From Novosphingobium sp. (GTDB lineage: Bacteria; Pseudomonadota; Alphaproteobacteria; Sphingomonadales; Sphingomonadaceae): a stretch of DNA of 64,000 bases. This document shows, one piece after another, positions 19,389-29,298 of this stretch (position 1 is the first letter of the stretch; the number at the start of each line of letters is the position of its first letter). The notes under the pieces are model-generated. The model ran no database searches. It was given only the letters and a program-made list of their open reading frames with translations, and had not been told where the DNA came from. Made by a program: the position numbers and the translations under genes. The stretch is from the NCBI GenBank assembly GCA_017744735.1, contig JAGIAR010000007.1:248001-312000 (forward strand), given 5' to 3'.

Positions 19389-20624
19389 TCAGAACGCCCC
19401 TGCAAGATACAGCGCAAGCATCACCGCGGCCGACAGCGAGCCGGCGAACCCGACCGCCGAAATCCAGCGCCGTCCGGCCCGGCGGATCCAGGCGATCGCG
19501 TTGACCAGCGCGAAGACCAGCAGGAACACCAAGCTCGCGCCCGAGACCAGCCGCTCGATCCCGCCGACCGCCACCAGCACGATCGCCGCGGCGGCGATCA
19601 GCGTTATTCCCGCCCAGGGCACGTCGCGGCTGCTGCGCCGTGCGAAAATCTCCGGCAGCTCGCGGTCGCGCGCCGCGTGCTCGGCCAGCCGCGCGGTCGC
19701 GAAGACCGTGGCGTTGATCGCCGAGGCGGCCGAGAACACCGCGGCGAGCGACACCGCATAGAAGCCGAAAGCGCCGAGCGCGTCGCGCCCGGCGATCGCG
19801 AGGGCGATTTCCTCGCGCTTCACGATCTCGTTCGCCCCCGCGAGCATCCCCGCCCCGACCGCGACGAGGATGTAGATGGCCGTCGTCACCCCGATCGCCA
19901 GCGGCATCGCCAGCTTGATGGTGCGTTTCGCGTCCTTCATCTCGTCGTAGTCGTAGGACAGCAGCTGGAAGCCTTCATAGGCCATGAACACCACCCCGGT
20001 CCCCACCAGCGCCTCGCCCCAGCCGACCGGGTGGCCATGCGCCAGTTCGAGCTTCTCCGGCGCCCAGTGCCAGATGCCGAGCAGCGCGAGCCCGAGGAGG
20101 ATCACGAGCTTGCCCCACACCGCGACCAGTTCGAGCCTGCTGCTCTCCGCTGCGCCCGCCAGGTTGACCCCTGTGAGGATCACGATCGCCGCGCTCCCGG
20201 CCAGCGTGACGGCCATCCCGTCCCGTCCGAACACATTGGCGGCATAGGCGCCGAAGGTCACCGCGTAGACCGACACGGTGAGCGTGTAGCCCACGATCAG
20301 CACCCACACGACGTAGCGTGCCAGGCGCTGCTGCCCGACCGAGCGAAGGAAGGAATAGGACCCGCCGGGCTCGTCGAGCTGGCGGGTCAGCGCCGAATAG
20401 GAATGGCCCGAGGCGAAGGCGATGATCCCCCCGATCAGGAAGCTGAGCCAGGCCCATTCGCCCGCGACCGAGATCACCACCCCGAGGGTCGAGAAGATCC
20501 CGCCGCCGATCATTCCGCCGACCGCCATCGCCCAGGCCCCGCCCAGGCCGAGCACATCCTTCTGCGTCGGATCGCCCGGCCGCTGCGGGGCGGGCTCTGC
20601 TGGCTGCTCCGGCTTGTCGGTCAT
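19389..20624 (-). CDS. APC-superfamily amino acid permease
   Basis: 411 aa from the ATG at 20624 with about 11-12 membrane segments. A Pro-rich cytoplasmic N-terminus leads into GGAWAMAVGGMIGGGIFSTLG, the unwound first-helix Gly motif that binds the amino group in APC transporters. SGHSYSALTRQLDEPGGSYSF is the conserved second block. Substrate cannot be assigned. It follows the rplS terminator on the same strand and precedes the secreted ester hydrolase gene in the same direction by about 50 bases, so import of released amino acids is a possible link. Confidence 0.88.
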   Translation of the reverse strand: MTDKPEQPAEPAPQRPGDPTQKDVLGLGGAWAMAVGGMIGGGIFSTLGVVISVAGEWAWLSFLIGGIIAFASGHSYSALTRQLDEPGGSYSFLRSVGQQRLARYVVWVLIVGYTLTVSVYAVTFGAYAANVFGRDGMAVTLAGSAAIVILTGVNLAGAAESSRLELVAVWGKLVILLGLALLGIWHWAPEKLELAHGHPVGWGEALVGTGVVFMAYEGFQLLSYDYDEMKDAKRTIKLAMPLAIGVTTAIYILVAVGAGMLAGANEIVKREEIALAIAGRDALGAFGFYAVSLAAVFSAASAINATVFATARLAEHAARDRELPEIFARRSSRDVPWAGITLIAAAAIVLVAVGGIERLVSGASLVFLLVFALVNAIAWIRRAGRRWISAVGFAGSLSAAVMLALYLAGAF

Positions 20625-20664
20625 TCCTACTCCCGGCGAACGGCCGCGCGCCGATCGCAACGAA

Positions 20665-20701
20665 AAAGGGGCGCCCGGGCTGTTCGCCAGGGCGCCCCTT
20701 T
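20665..20701 (-). terminator. Rho-independent terminator after rplS
   Basis: Read on the minus strand, AAAGGGGCGCCC and GGGCGCCCCTTT form a perfect 12-base stem with a 13-base loop, ending in TTTTTCG. It lies 29 bases past the rplS stop and closes the ffh-rplS cluster. Confidence 0.88.
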
Positions 20702-20729
20702 CAGGTGATCCTGCTTCGAACCCTGGCGC

Positions 20730-21098
20730 TTACGCCTGGTTCTCGCGACGCTCGGCGATACGGGCGCGCTTGCCGGTGCGGCCGCGCAGGTAATAGAGCT
20801 TCGCGCGACGCACCACGCCGCGGCGGACGATCGCGATCGAATCGATGTTCGGCGAATAGAGCGGGAACACGCGCTCCACGCCTTCGCCGAAGCTGATCTT
20901 GCGCACGGTGAAGTTGCTGCCCATGCCGCGGTTGGAGCGGGCAATGCAGACGCCTTCGTAATTCTGGACACGGGTGCGTTCGCCTTCGACGACGCGCACG
21001 CCGACCCGGAGCGTGTCGCCCGGGCGGAAATCGGGGATGCTCTTCCCCGCCTTGAACTGCTCGATCGCCTCGGCTTCGAGCTGCTGGATCAGGTTCAT
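20730..21098 (-). CDS. rplS: 50S ribosomal protein L19
   Basis: 122 aa. L19 core: [13 protein letters not shown], then [35 protein letters not shown] and [16 protein letters not shown]19 lies at the 30S-50S interface. It is the last gene of the cluster, 38 bases after trmD, and is followed by a strong terminator. The C-terminal RRENQA tail is slightly longer than in E. coli. Confidence 0.97.
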   Translation of the reverse strand: MNLIQQLEAEAIEQFKAGKSIPDFRPGDTLRVGVRVVEGERTRVQNYEGVCIARSNRGMGSNFTVRKISFGEGVERVFPLYSPNIDSIAIVRRGVVRRAKLYYLRGRTGKRARIAERRENQA

Positions 21099-21136
21099 AC
21101 CTGGGTCCCTATTTCATGCCGCGCGCCAGAGGCAGG

Positions 21137-21838
21137 TCAGTCCCGAACGCCCCTGTGGCGTTCCCAAAGGTCTGGCCTGCGTAACCGTGTGTCGTCTTCG
21201 GCGTGGCGTTTCCGCCATGCCTCGATCTTCGCATGATCCCCCGATCGCAGCACTTCAGGGATCGTGCGCCCTTCCCATTCGACGGGCCGGGTATAGTGAG
21301 GATATTCGAGGAGCCCTTCTTCGAAGCTCTCCTCGGTACCGCTCGAAGGCGCGCCCATTACGCCGGGAAGCAGCCGAATGCAAGCATCCAGAAGCATCAG
21401 CGCGGCAGGCTCTCCGCCGGAGAGGACGATGTCGCCCACGGAGACCTCCTCGACCGGCCGGCCGGCGAAAATCCGCTCGTCGAAACCCTCGAACCGGCCG
21501 CACAATATCGTGACCCCCGGCCCCGCCGCAAGCTCCCGAATCCGCGCCTGGGTGACCGGTTTCCCGCGCGGCGTCATCGCCAGCACAGGGCAGTCGGGAT
21601 GCAGTTCCAGCGCGTGATCGACCGCGCGGGCCAGCACATCGACCTTGAGCACCATCCCGGCCCCGCCGCCCGCGGGCGTGTCGTCGACGGTGCGATGCTT
21701 GTCGGCGGCGAAGTCGCGGATCTGTACCGGCTCGCACGACCAGGTGCCCTCTTCCAGCGCGCGGCCCGCGAGCGAAATGCCGAGCGGGCCGGGGAACATC
21801 TCCGGGTAGAGAGTGAGGATGGTGGCGGCGAAGGTCAC
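21137..21838 (-). CDS. trmD: tRNA (guanine-N1-)-methyltransferase
   Basis: 233 aa. TrmD makes m1G37 in tRNAs with a G at position 36, preventing +1 frameshifts, using SAM. SPOUT/trefoil-knot motifs are present: [13 protein letters not shown] at the N-terminus, [25 protein letters not shown] and [14 protein letters not shown]. The C-terminal helical domain ends in LRRPDLW. Its start overlaps the vapC stop by 4 bases (ATGA), so its translation appears coupled to the toxin gene rather than directly to rimM. Confidence 0.97.
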   Translation of the reverse strand: MTFAATILTLYPEMFPGPLGISLAGRALEEGTWSCEPVQIRDFAADKHRTVDDTPAGGGAGMVLKVDVLARAVDHALELHPDCPVLAMTPRGKPVTQARIRELAAGPGVTILCGRFEGFDERIFAGRPVEEVSVGDIVLSGGEPAALMLLDACIRLLPGVMGAPSSGTEESFEEGLLEYPHYTRPVEWEGRTIPEVLRSGDHAKIEAWRKRHAEDDTRLRRPDLWERHRGVRD

Positions 21839-22215
21839 AATGGCAATGTCCAGTTCTCGACCTTGAGGCCGGGGACATCGGCATAGTCCGTCACATTATC
21901 CGTCACCACAATCAGGTCATGCGACAGCGCGTGCGCGGCGATCAAGCGATCATAACTCGCCCGGCGAAAGGGCAATGTTGCGTAGACGAGCGCGGCTTTG
22001 AAATCGAAGTCAAGCACCGGCACCTCTTCAACGAAAGCCTGCAACTGTTCGACCGCGGGCGGCTTTTCGTTGGCCGATCCGTATGCAACCTCGGCATAGC
22101 ACACCGCCGATGTAACCATGTCGCCCGCTTCGCACTCTGCAGCCCTGCCCACGATGCCGACATCGTCATTCATCACCAGCGCGATGATGACGTTGCTATC
22201 CAAAAGATATTTCAC
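21835..22215 (-). CDS. vapC: VapC-type PIN-domain toxin ribonuclease
   Basis: 126 aa PIN domain. All four expected acidic residues are present: Asp6 (LLDSN), Glu42 (CYAEVAYG), Asp89 ([10 protein letters not shown]) and Asp106 (VVTDNVTDY). VapC toxins cleave RNA, often initiator or other tRNAs, or 23S rRNA, with Mg2+. It overlaps vapB by 4 bases (ATGA) upstream and trmD by 4 bases downstream. This puts an intact toxin gene inside the rimM-trmD-rplS unit. Nothing suggests inactivation. Confidence 0.9.
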   Translation of the reverse strand: MKYLLDSNVIIALVMNDDVGIVGRAAECEAGDMVTSAVCYAEVAYGSANEKPPAVEQLQAFVEEVPVLDFDFKAALVYATLPFRRASYDRLIAAHALSHDLIVVTDNVTDYADVPGLKVENWTLPL

Positions 22216-22577
22216 ACCCGGTCATCTTCCACGTCCCGCCCCCAGAGCAGCGGGCGTTCCGCGAACAGCCGGTCCTCGGGCTTAATTTTCTTCAGGTTCG
22301 TGGCCGACCCGGCAACCTTGGCGATATTGAACTTGCGCTTTGGCTGCTCGGCCGGCGCGTAAGAGAGAATCTGGCCGTCTTCCACCACCAGTTCCATCTC
22401 CATTCCCGCAGTCAACTTCGTACCCGCAGGAATACGGACCGCCAGCGAGTTGCCCGACCGAAAAACTTTCGTCTTGTGGTGTTGCTTATCAACCGCCTTC
22501 ATCGAAGGCGCAGAACCGGAACCGCGTTCAAGCTTGAAAGCCTGCCGCTCTTCATTCAGCCGATCGTCCTTAGCCAT
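22212..22577 (-). CDS. vapB: VapB-type AbrB-fold antitoxin
   Basis: 121 aa, longer than usual VapB (about 75-95). A 30-residue charged N-terminal arm precedes the SpoVT/AbrB DNA-binding domain (TKVFRSGNSLAVRIPAG, about 36-53, then MELVVEDGQILSY). The C-terminal part (about 75-121) would bind and inhibit VapC. The ATG at 22577 has AGGAG 6 bases upstream, supporting the long form; an internal Met at residue 26 is an alternative. It sits directly behind a promoter that overlaps two copies of a palindromic repeat, consistent with autorepression by the VapBC complex. Confidence 0.87.
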   Translation of the reverse strand: MAKDDRLNEERQAFKLERGSGSAPSMKAVDKQHHKTKVFRSGNSLAVRIPAGTKLTAGMEMELVVEDGQILSYAPAEQPKRKFNIAKVAGSATNLKKIKPEDRLFAERPLLWGRDVEDDRV

Positions 22578-22587
22578 TGCGGGCTCC

Positions 22588-22629
22588 TGTATATACGGGC
22601 TGTATATACGCCTGAAATGCCATATTCAA
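22588..22629 (-). promoter_or_regulatory. vapBC promoter with tandem GTATATAC operator
   Basis: TGTATATACG occurs twice (22588-22597 and 22601-22610), 13 bases apart; each contains the self-complementary octamer GTATATAC. On the minus strand TTGAAT (complement of 22624-22629) and TATACA (complement of 22601-22606) are 17 bases apart, a good promoter lying over the operator. AT content here is far above the surroundings. It would drive vapB-vapC and, by read-through, trmD-rplS. Confidence 0.6.
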
Positions 22630-22665
22630 ACACGCGCCCGCACAATTGCTCGGGATCGGATCGAT

Positions 22666-23154
22666 CTATTCCGCAAACGCAGCGTTCACCACCAGCCGCG
22701 CTTCGCTCCACTCGGGAACCGCCGCGGCGCTCATCGGGACCATGAAGCGCTTCTTGTCGGGCTTCTCGATCTCGATCACGTCGCCCGCGCCGAAATTCTC
22801 GACCGCGATCACGATCCCGAGATGGGCGCCGCCGTCCGACGATACCGCCGGCAGGCCGAGCAGGTCGGCGTGGTAGTATTCGCCCTCCCCCAGCGCCGGC
22901 AGCGCCGAGCGGGGGACGGTCAGGACGGTGCCGCGCAGGGCCTCGGCCGCGGTGCGATCCGGCACCTCGGCGAAGCGCGCGATCGCACCGCCCTTGTTGT
23001 CGTCGCTGAGCTTCTTCAGCGTCAGCGCGCCGTCGTTGAAGCTGGTGTGCGCCGAGAGCGCCTTCACGCCCTCGCCGAACAGCTTCAGGCGGACTTCGCC
23101 CGTCACCCCATGCGCGCCGGCGACGGCCGCGAGCGTGACGGGCTTGTCCGACAA
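22666..23154 (-). CDS. rimM: 16S rRNA processing protein RimM
   Basis: 162 aa. RimM binds S19 and aids 30S head maturation. N-terminal domain: VTLAAVAGAHGVTGEVRLKLFGEG. C-terminal PRC-barrel: YYHADLLGLPAVSSDGAHLG type, then IEIEKPDKKRFMVPM. The start is TTG at 23154, 3 bases after the rpsP stop, with no better alternative. The gene normally adjoins trmD; here vapBC lies between. Confidence 0.94.
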   Translation of the reverse strand: MSDKPVTLAAVAGAHGVTGEVRLKLFGEGVKALSAHTSFNDGALTLKKLSDDNKGGAIARFAEVPDRTAAEALRGTVLTVPRSALPALGEGEYYHADLLGLPAVSSDGGAHLGIVIAVENFGAGDVIEIEKPDKKRFMVPMSAAAVPEWSEARLVVNAAFAE

Positions 23155-23157
23155 GGC

Positions 23158-23661
23158 CTAGCCCTCAGCCTGTTCCGGAGCGGCTTCCTCGGCCGGAGCC
23201 TCGGGAGCGGCCTCGGCAGCAGCTTCCTCGGCCGCGGGGGCTTCGGCAGCGGCTTCGGTCGCTTCCTCGGCAGCCGGTTCCTCGGCCGGAGCTTCGGCGG
23301 CGGCGCGGGCGGCTTCCTCGGCCTCGGCGAGCTTCGCGGCCTTCTCCTCGGCGCGTTCCTTGGCCTTGTCGCCCGGCTCGGCCTTGTTCGGGTTGTTGCG
23401 CGCGGCGCGTTCCTTGATGCCGGCGGCATCGAGGAAGCGGGCGACGCGGTCGGTCGGCTGGGCGCCGACGCCGATCCAGTAGCGCGCGCGATCCTCGTCG
23501 ATCTTCACGCGGGCCGGATCGTCCTTGGCGAGCAGCGGGTTATAGGTGCCGATCTGCTCGAGATACTTGCCGTCGCGGGGCGAACGGCTGTTGGACACGA
23601 CCACCCGGTAATAGGGACGCTTCTTCGCACCACCGCGCGAGAGACGAATCGAAACTGACAT
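23158..23661 (-). CDS. rpsP: 30S ribosomal protein S16 with Ala/Glu-rich tail
   Basis: 167 aa, about twice the usual 80-90. The first 85 residues are ordinary S16: [33 protein letters not shown] and [17 protein letters not shown]. From about residue 95 the sequence becomes Ala/Glu/Pro-rich with a Lys-rich start ([18 protein letters not shown]). Extended S16 tails of this kind are common in Alphaproteobacteria. Lies between ffh and rimM. Confidence 0.96.
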   Translation of the reverse strand: MSVSIRLSRGGAKKRPYYRVVVSNSRSPRDGKYLEQIGTYNPLLAKDDPARVKIDEDRARYWIGVGAQPTDRVARFLDAAGIKERAARNNPNKAEPGDKAKERAEEKAAKLAEAEEAARAAAEAPAEEPAAEEATEAAAEAPAAEEAAAEAAPEAPAEEAAPEQAEG

Positions 23662-23693
23662 TGGACTAACCTTTCTATTCTAAATCTTTGAAA

Positions 23694-25139
23694 TCACTTC
23701 TTGTTCAACAAATTCTGGAGATCGGCCGGCATCCCGCCGCCGCCCAGGCCGGGCATTCCGCCCCCGCCGAGGCCGCCGCCGCCCATTCCGCCAAGCCCAC
23801 CCTTGCCGAGCAGCGCGCCGAGGCCCTTGATCCCGCCCATCTTCTTGAGCTGCTTCATCGCGCGGCCCATTTCCTGGTGCATCTTGAGCAGCTTGTTGAT
23901 GTCCTGGACCTGCGTGCCCGAGCCGTTGGCGACGCGGATCTTGCGCTTGGCATTGAGCAGTTCGGGCCGCTCGCGCTCCTTCGGGGTCATCGAGCCGATG
24001 ATCGCATCCATCCGCAGCAGGATCTTGTCGTCCATCCCGCTCTGCGCCATCGCCTGCTTGGCCTTCTTCATCCCGGGCATCATCCCGGCGAGCGCGCCGA
24101 TCCCGCCCATGCTCTGCATCTGCCGCAATTGCTGGCGGAGGTCGTTGAGGTCGAACTGACCCTTGAGCATCCGCGCGGCCATCTTTTCCGCATCGGCCTG
24201 CTCGATCGTCGCGGCGGCCTTCTCGACCAGGCTGACGATGTCGCCCATGCCGAGGATCCGGTCGGCGACCGAAGAGGGGCGGAACGGCTCGAGCGCGTCG
24301 AGCTTCTCCCCGGTGCCGGCGAACTTGATCGGCTTGCCGGTGACCGCGCGCATCGACAGCGCCGCGCCGCCGCGCGCGTCGCCGTCCATCCGGGTCAGCA
24401 CCACGCCGGTCAGCGGGACTTCGCCGGAGAAGCTCTGGGCGACGTTGACCGCGTCCTGACCGGTGAGCGAATCGACCACCAGCAGCGTCTCGTGCGGCTT
24501 CGCGATGCCCGCGACCGTCTTCATCTCGGCCATCAGCGCATCGTCGACATGCAGGCGGCCGGCGGTGTCGAGCAGCAGCACGTCGATCGCCTGCAGCTTC
24601 GCCGATTGCAGCGCGCGCGCCGCGATCTCGGCCGGCTGCTGGCCGGGCACGATCGGCAGGGTCGCGACGTCGACCTGGGTGCCGAGCACCGCGAGCTGTT
24701 CCTGCGCCGCCGGGCGATTGACGTCGAGCGACGCCATCAGCACCTTCTTGCCCTGCTTTTCCTTGAGCAGCTTGGCGATCTTGGCGGTGGTGGTGGTCTT
24801 GCCCGAGCCCTGCAGGCCGACCATCATCACGATCGCGGGCGGCGCCACGCCGATCTCGAGCGGGGATTCGCCCGCCCCGCCGAGCATCTCGACCAGCTCG
24901 TCATGGACGATCTTGACCACCTGCTGGCCCGGGGTGACCGAGCGCAGAACTTCCTGGCCGATCGCCTTCTCGGTCACCGCATCGATGAAGCGGCGAACCA
25001 CCGGCAGCGCGACGTCGGCTTCGAGCAGCGCCACGCGGACTTCGCGCATCGCCTCGCGGACATCGTCCTCGCGCAGCGCGCCGCGGCCGCGCAGGCGATC
25101 GAATACGCCTCCAAGCCGGTCTGAAAGACTCTCGAACAT
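23694..25139 (-). CDS. ffh: Signal recognition particle protein Ffh (SRP54)
   Basis: 481 aa from the ATG at 25139, with GAGGAG upstream. N domain (1-85), G domain with P-loop GLQGSGKTTTT (from 108), then DTAGRLHVDD and TGEKLDALEPF. The M domain contains many Met residues (MQSMGGIGALAGMMPGMKKAK) and binds 4.5S RNA and signal peptides. The tail is Gly/Met-rich (GGGGLGGGGMPGLG). Ffh targets nascent inner-membrane proteins to FtsY. First gene of the ffh-rpsP-rimM cluster. Confidence 0.98.
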   Translation of the reverse strand: MFESLSDRLGGVFDRLRGRGALREDDVREAMREVRVALLEADVALPVVRRFIDAVTEKAIGQEVLRSVTPGQQVVKIVHDELVEMLGGAGESPLEIGVAPPAIVMMVGLQGSGKTTTTAKIAKLLKEKQGKKVLMASLDVNRPAAQEQLAVLGTQVDVATLPIVPGQQPAEIAARALQSAKLQAIDVLLLDTAGRLHVDDALMAEMKTVAGIAKPHETLLVVDSLTGQDAVNVAQSFSGEVPLTGVVLTRMDGDARGGAALSMRAVTGKPIKFAGTGEKLDALEPFRPSSVADRILGMGDIVSLVEKAAATIEQADAEKMAARMLKGQFDLNDLRQQLRQMQSMGGIGALAGMMPGMKKAKQAMAQSGMDDKILLRMDAIIGSMTPKERERPELLNAKRKIRVANGSGTQVQDINKLLKMHQEMGRAMKQLKKMGGIKGLGALLGKGGLGGMGGGGLGGGGMPGLGGGGMPADLQNLLNKK

Positions 25140-25266
25140 CGTCCGGTCTGCTCCTCGCGGCCTCAAAACCGCCAAACGCCAAAAACGCCGGCGAACGAAA
25201 CCTCGTTGGCCAGCGTGCTAGTCAGGTACTCGATCCATGCCGCAAAGCATGGGATAATCCGGAGAA

Positions 25267-25342
25267 TGGTGGAGCCTAGCGGGATCGAACCGCTGACCTC
25301 CTGCATGCCATGCAGGCGCTCTCCCAGCTGAGCTAAGGCCCC
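25267..25342 (-). tRNA. tRNA-Ala (anticodon GGC)
   Basis: On the minus strand from 25342: acceptor GGGGCCT pairs with AGGCTCC (one G-U), the D arm is AGCTCAGCTGGGAGAGC, and the anticodon stem CCTGC/GCAGG encloses loop ATGGCAT with anticodon GGC. The T arm is AGCGGTTCGATCCCGCT, and the CCA end is encoded (76 bases with CCA). It decodes GCC and GCU, the main Ala codons in this GC-rich genome. Confidence 0.97.
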
Positions 25343-25357
25343 ATTTCCATTCTTGCA

Positions 25358-25379
25358 CCGCCGGTTTGGGGACCGGCGG
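25358..25379. other. Perfect hairpin just upstream of the tRNA-Ala gene
   Basis: CCGCCGGT-ttgggg-ACCGGCGG has perfect 8-base arms, 16 bases before the tRNA 5' end on the minus strand. It may be an RNA processing signal or part of termination of upstream transcription; no T-run follows. Confidence 0.35.
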
Positions 25380-25421
25380 AACCCTGCCGAATGTCCTCGC
25401 GAAAGCGGGGGACCGGGCCGG

Positions 25422-25447
25422 GAGGCAGCCCTTTATGTGGCTGCCTC
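25422..25447 (-). terminator. Hairpin downstream of the FYDLN-protein gene, possible terminator
   Basis: GAGGCAGCC-ctttatgt-GGCTGCCTC is a perfect 9-base stem, 14 bases past the stop of the gene at 25462-25791. There is no T-run on either side, so strength as a terminator is uncertain. Confidence 0.4.
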
Positions 25448-25461
25448 GCCCTTGGCAAGCA

Positions 25462-25791
25462 TCAATTGTCGTCGTCGCCCTCATCGTTGGCGCCGGGGAC
25501 GCCGAGATCGTCGTCGCCGCCCAGATCGACATCGTTATCGGGCGAATCGTCGTCGTCGTCGATATCCTCGAGGCCCTCGTCGCCCAGATCCGAATCCTCG
25601 TCGGCCAGATCGGCGTCCTTCTCCTTGCTGACTTCCTCGAACGGAATCGGCTGCTTCGACTTGAGCACCGGCTCGGGGTACCACTGGTTCCCGCATTCGA
25701 TGCAGGCGACCGGCTCGTCGACCCCGAGGTCGTAGAAGCGGGTGCCGCATTTGGGGCAGCTGCGCTTCGTGCCCCACTCAGGCTTGACCAT
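25462..25791 (-). CDS. FYDLN-type acidic zinc-ribbon protein (TIGR02300)
   Basis: 109 aa. The N-terminal zinc ribbon has C12-P-K-C15 and C30-I-E-C33, with the name-giving FYDLG motif (residues 19-23). The second half is strongly acidic (DIDDDDDSPDNDVDLGGDDD). This small family is nearly universal in Alphaproteobacteria; its function is not established. The ribosome binding site GAGGA precedes the ATG at 25791. A tRNA-Ala gene follows on the same strand after two hairpins. Confidence 0.93.
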   Translation of the reverse strand: MVKPEWGTKRSCPKCGTRFYDLGVDEPVACIECGNQWYPEPVLKSKQPIPFEEVSKEKDADLADEDSDLGDEGLEDIDDDDDSPDNDVDLGGDDDLGVPGANDEGDDDN

Positions 25792-25849
25792 AGTAAATCC
25801 TCAAATGGGCCCGCGCTGATCGCACGGGCGAAAAAATCTTGCATGGTGA

Positions 25850-28460
<2,611 letters not shown>

Positions 28461-28464
<4 letters not shown>

Positions 28465-29087
28465 TCGTCGCGGTCGACGGCCCCACCGCCTCGGGCAAGG
28501 GCACCATCGCCAAGGCGCTCGCCGCGCATTACGGCCTGCCGCATCTCGATACCGGGCTGCTCTATCGCGCGGTCGGGCGGCAGGTGGTGCTGAACGGCGG
28601 CGATCCGGAGAATCCGGCCGATGCCGAAGCGGGCACCGGGTTTCCCGACGACCTGCTTGCCGATCCGGTGCTGCGCAGCGAGGCGAGCGGGCAGCTGGCC
28701 AGCGTGGTCTCGGTCCATCCCGGCGTGCGTGCGCGGCTGCTCGAACGGCAGCGGGCCTTCGCGAACCGGCCCGGCGGGGCGGTGCTCGACGGGCGCGACA
28801 TCGGCACGGTGATCGCCCCGGACGCGGAGGTGAAATTGTTCGTCACCGCCGACATCGCGGTGCGCGCGCTGCGGCGCTTCCTCGAGATGCGCGACCGCGG
28901 CGAAGACGTGACGCTGGAGCTGATCGAGGCGGACCTGCGCATCCGCGACGAACGCGACCGGAACCGGGCCAGTTCGCCGCTGGTCGCCGCCGAGGATGCC
29001 GCGCTGCTCGATACGAGCGAACTGGACGCCGCGGAGTCGGTCGCCGAGGCGATCCGGCTGGTCGAGGAAAAGCGCCGCCGCGCCTGA
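28461..29087 (+). CDS. cmk: Cytidylate kinase
   Basis: 208 aa starting at ATG 28461, overlapping the previous stop. Phosphorylates CMP and dCMP with ATP. The P-loop is [11 protein letters not shown] (residues 5-15), with [12 protein letters not shown] and [20 protein letters not shown], then the CMP-specific [13 protein letters not shown] lid region. It sits between aroA and rpsA, the usual cmk-rpsA order in Proteobacteria. The rpsA start follows after 211 bases. Confidence 0.97.
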
Positions 29088-29298
29088 TCGGGCGCTGTTT
29101 TCCTTGCTTTTCCGCCCTTCTCCGCCTAAGTGCCGCCGGTCCCGACAGCCCCGGCTCGACAGGATGCGGTGAACGGCATTCGGCCCTCCCCGCAAAACGG
29201 CCCTTTTGGCCCGTTCGCGGCAATCCCGCCACGGACGGAGAAAAGACCCCGGAATACAACCCGGTGGCCGGAAATTGTCAGTACAGGATCCTATATCC

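Noticed and set aside
16262..19504. A 1080-codon plus-strand open frame opposite asd and the S15 hydrolase
   Set aside because: His/Asp/Arg-rich shadow without domains; the minus-strand genes have catalytic motifs.
21835..22577. vapBC as part of a larger mobile element
   Set aside because: No direct repeats, integrase or transposase genes or target duplication seen; the flanking housekeeping genes are intact.
23103..23429. Pro/Arg-rich repetitive frame (KPP, RPR repeats) opposite the rpsP tail
   Set aside because: Antisense reading of the Ala/Glu-rich S16 tail, not an independent gene.
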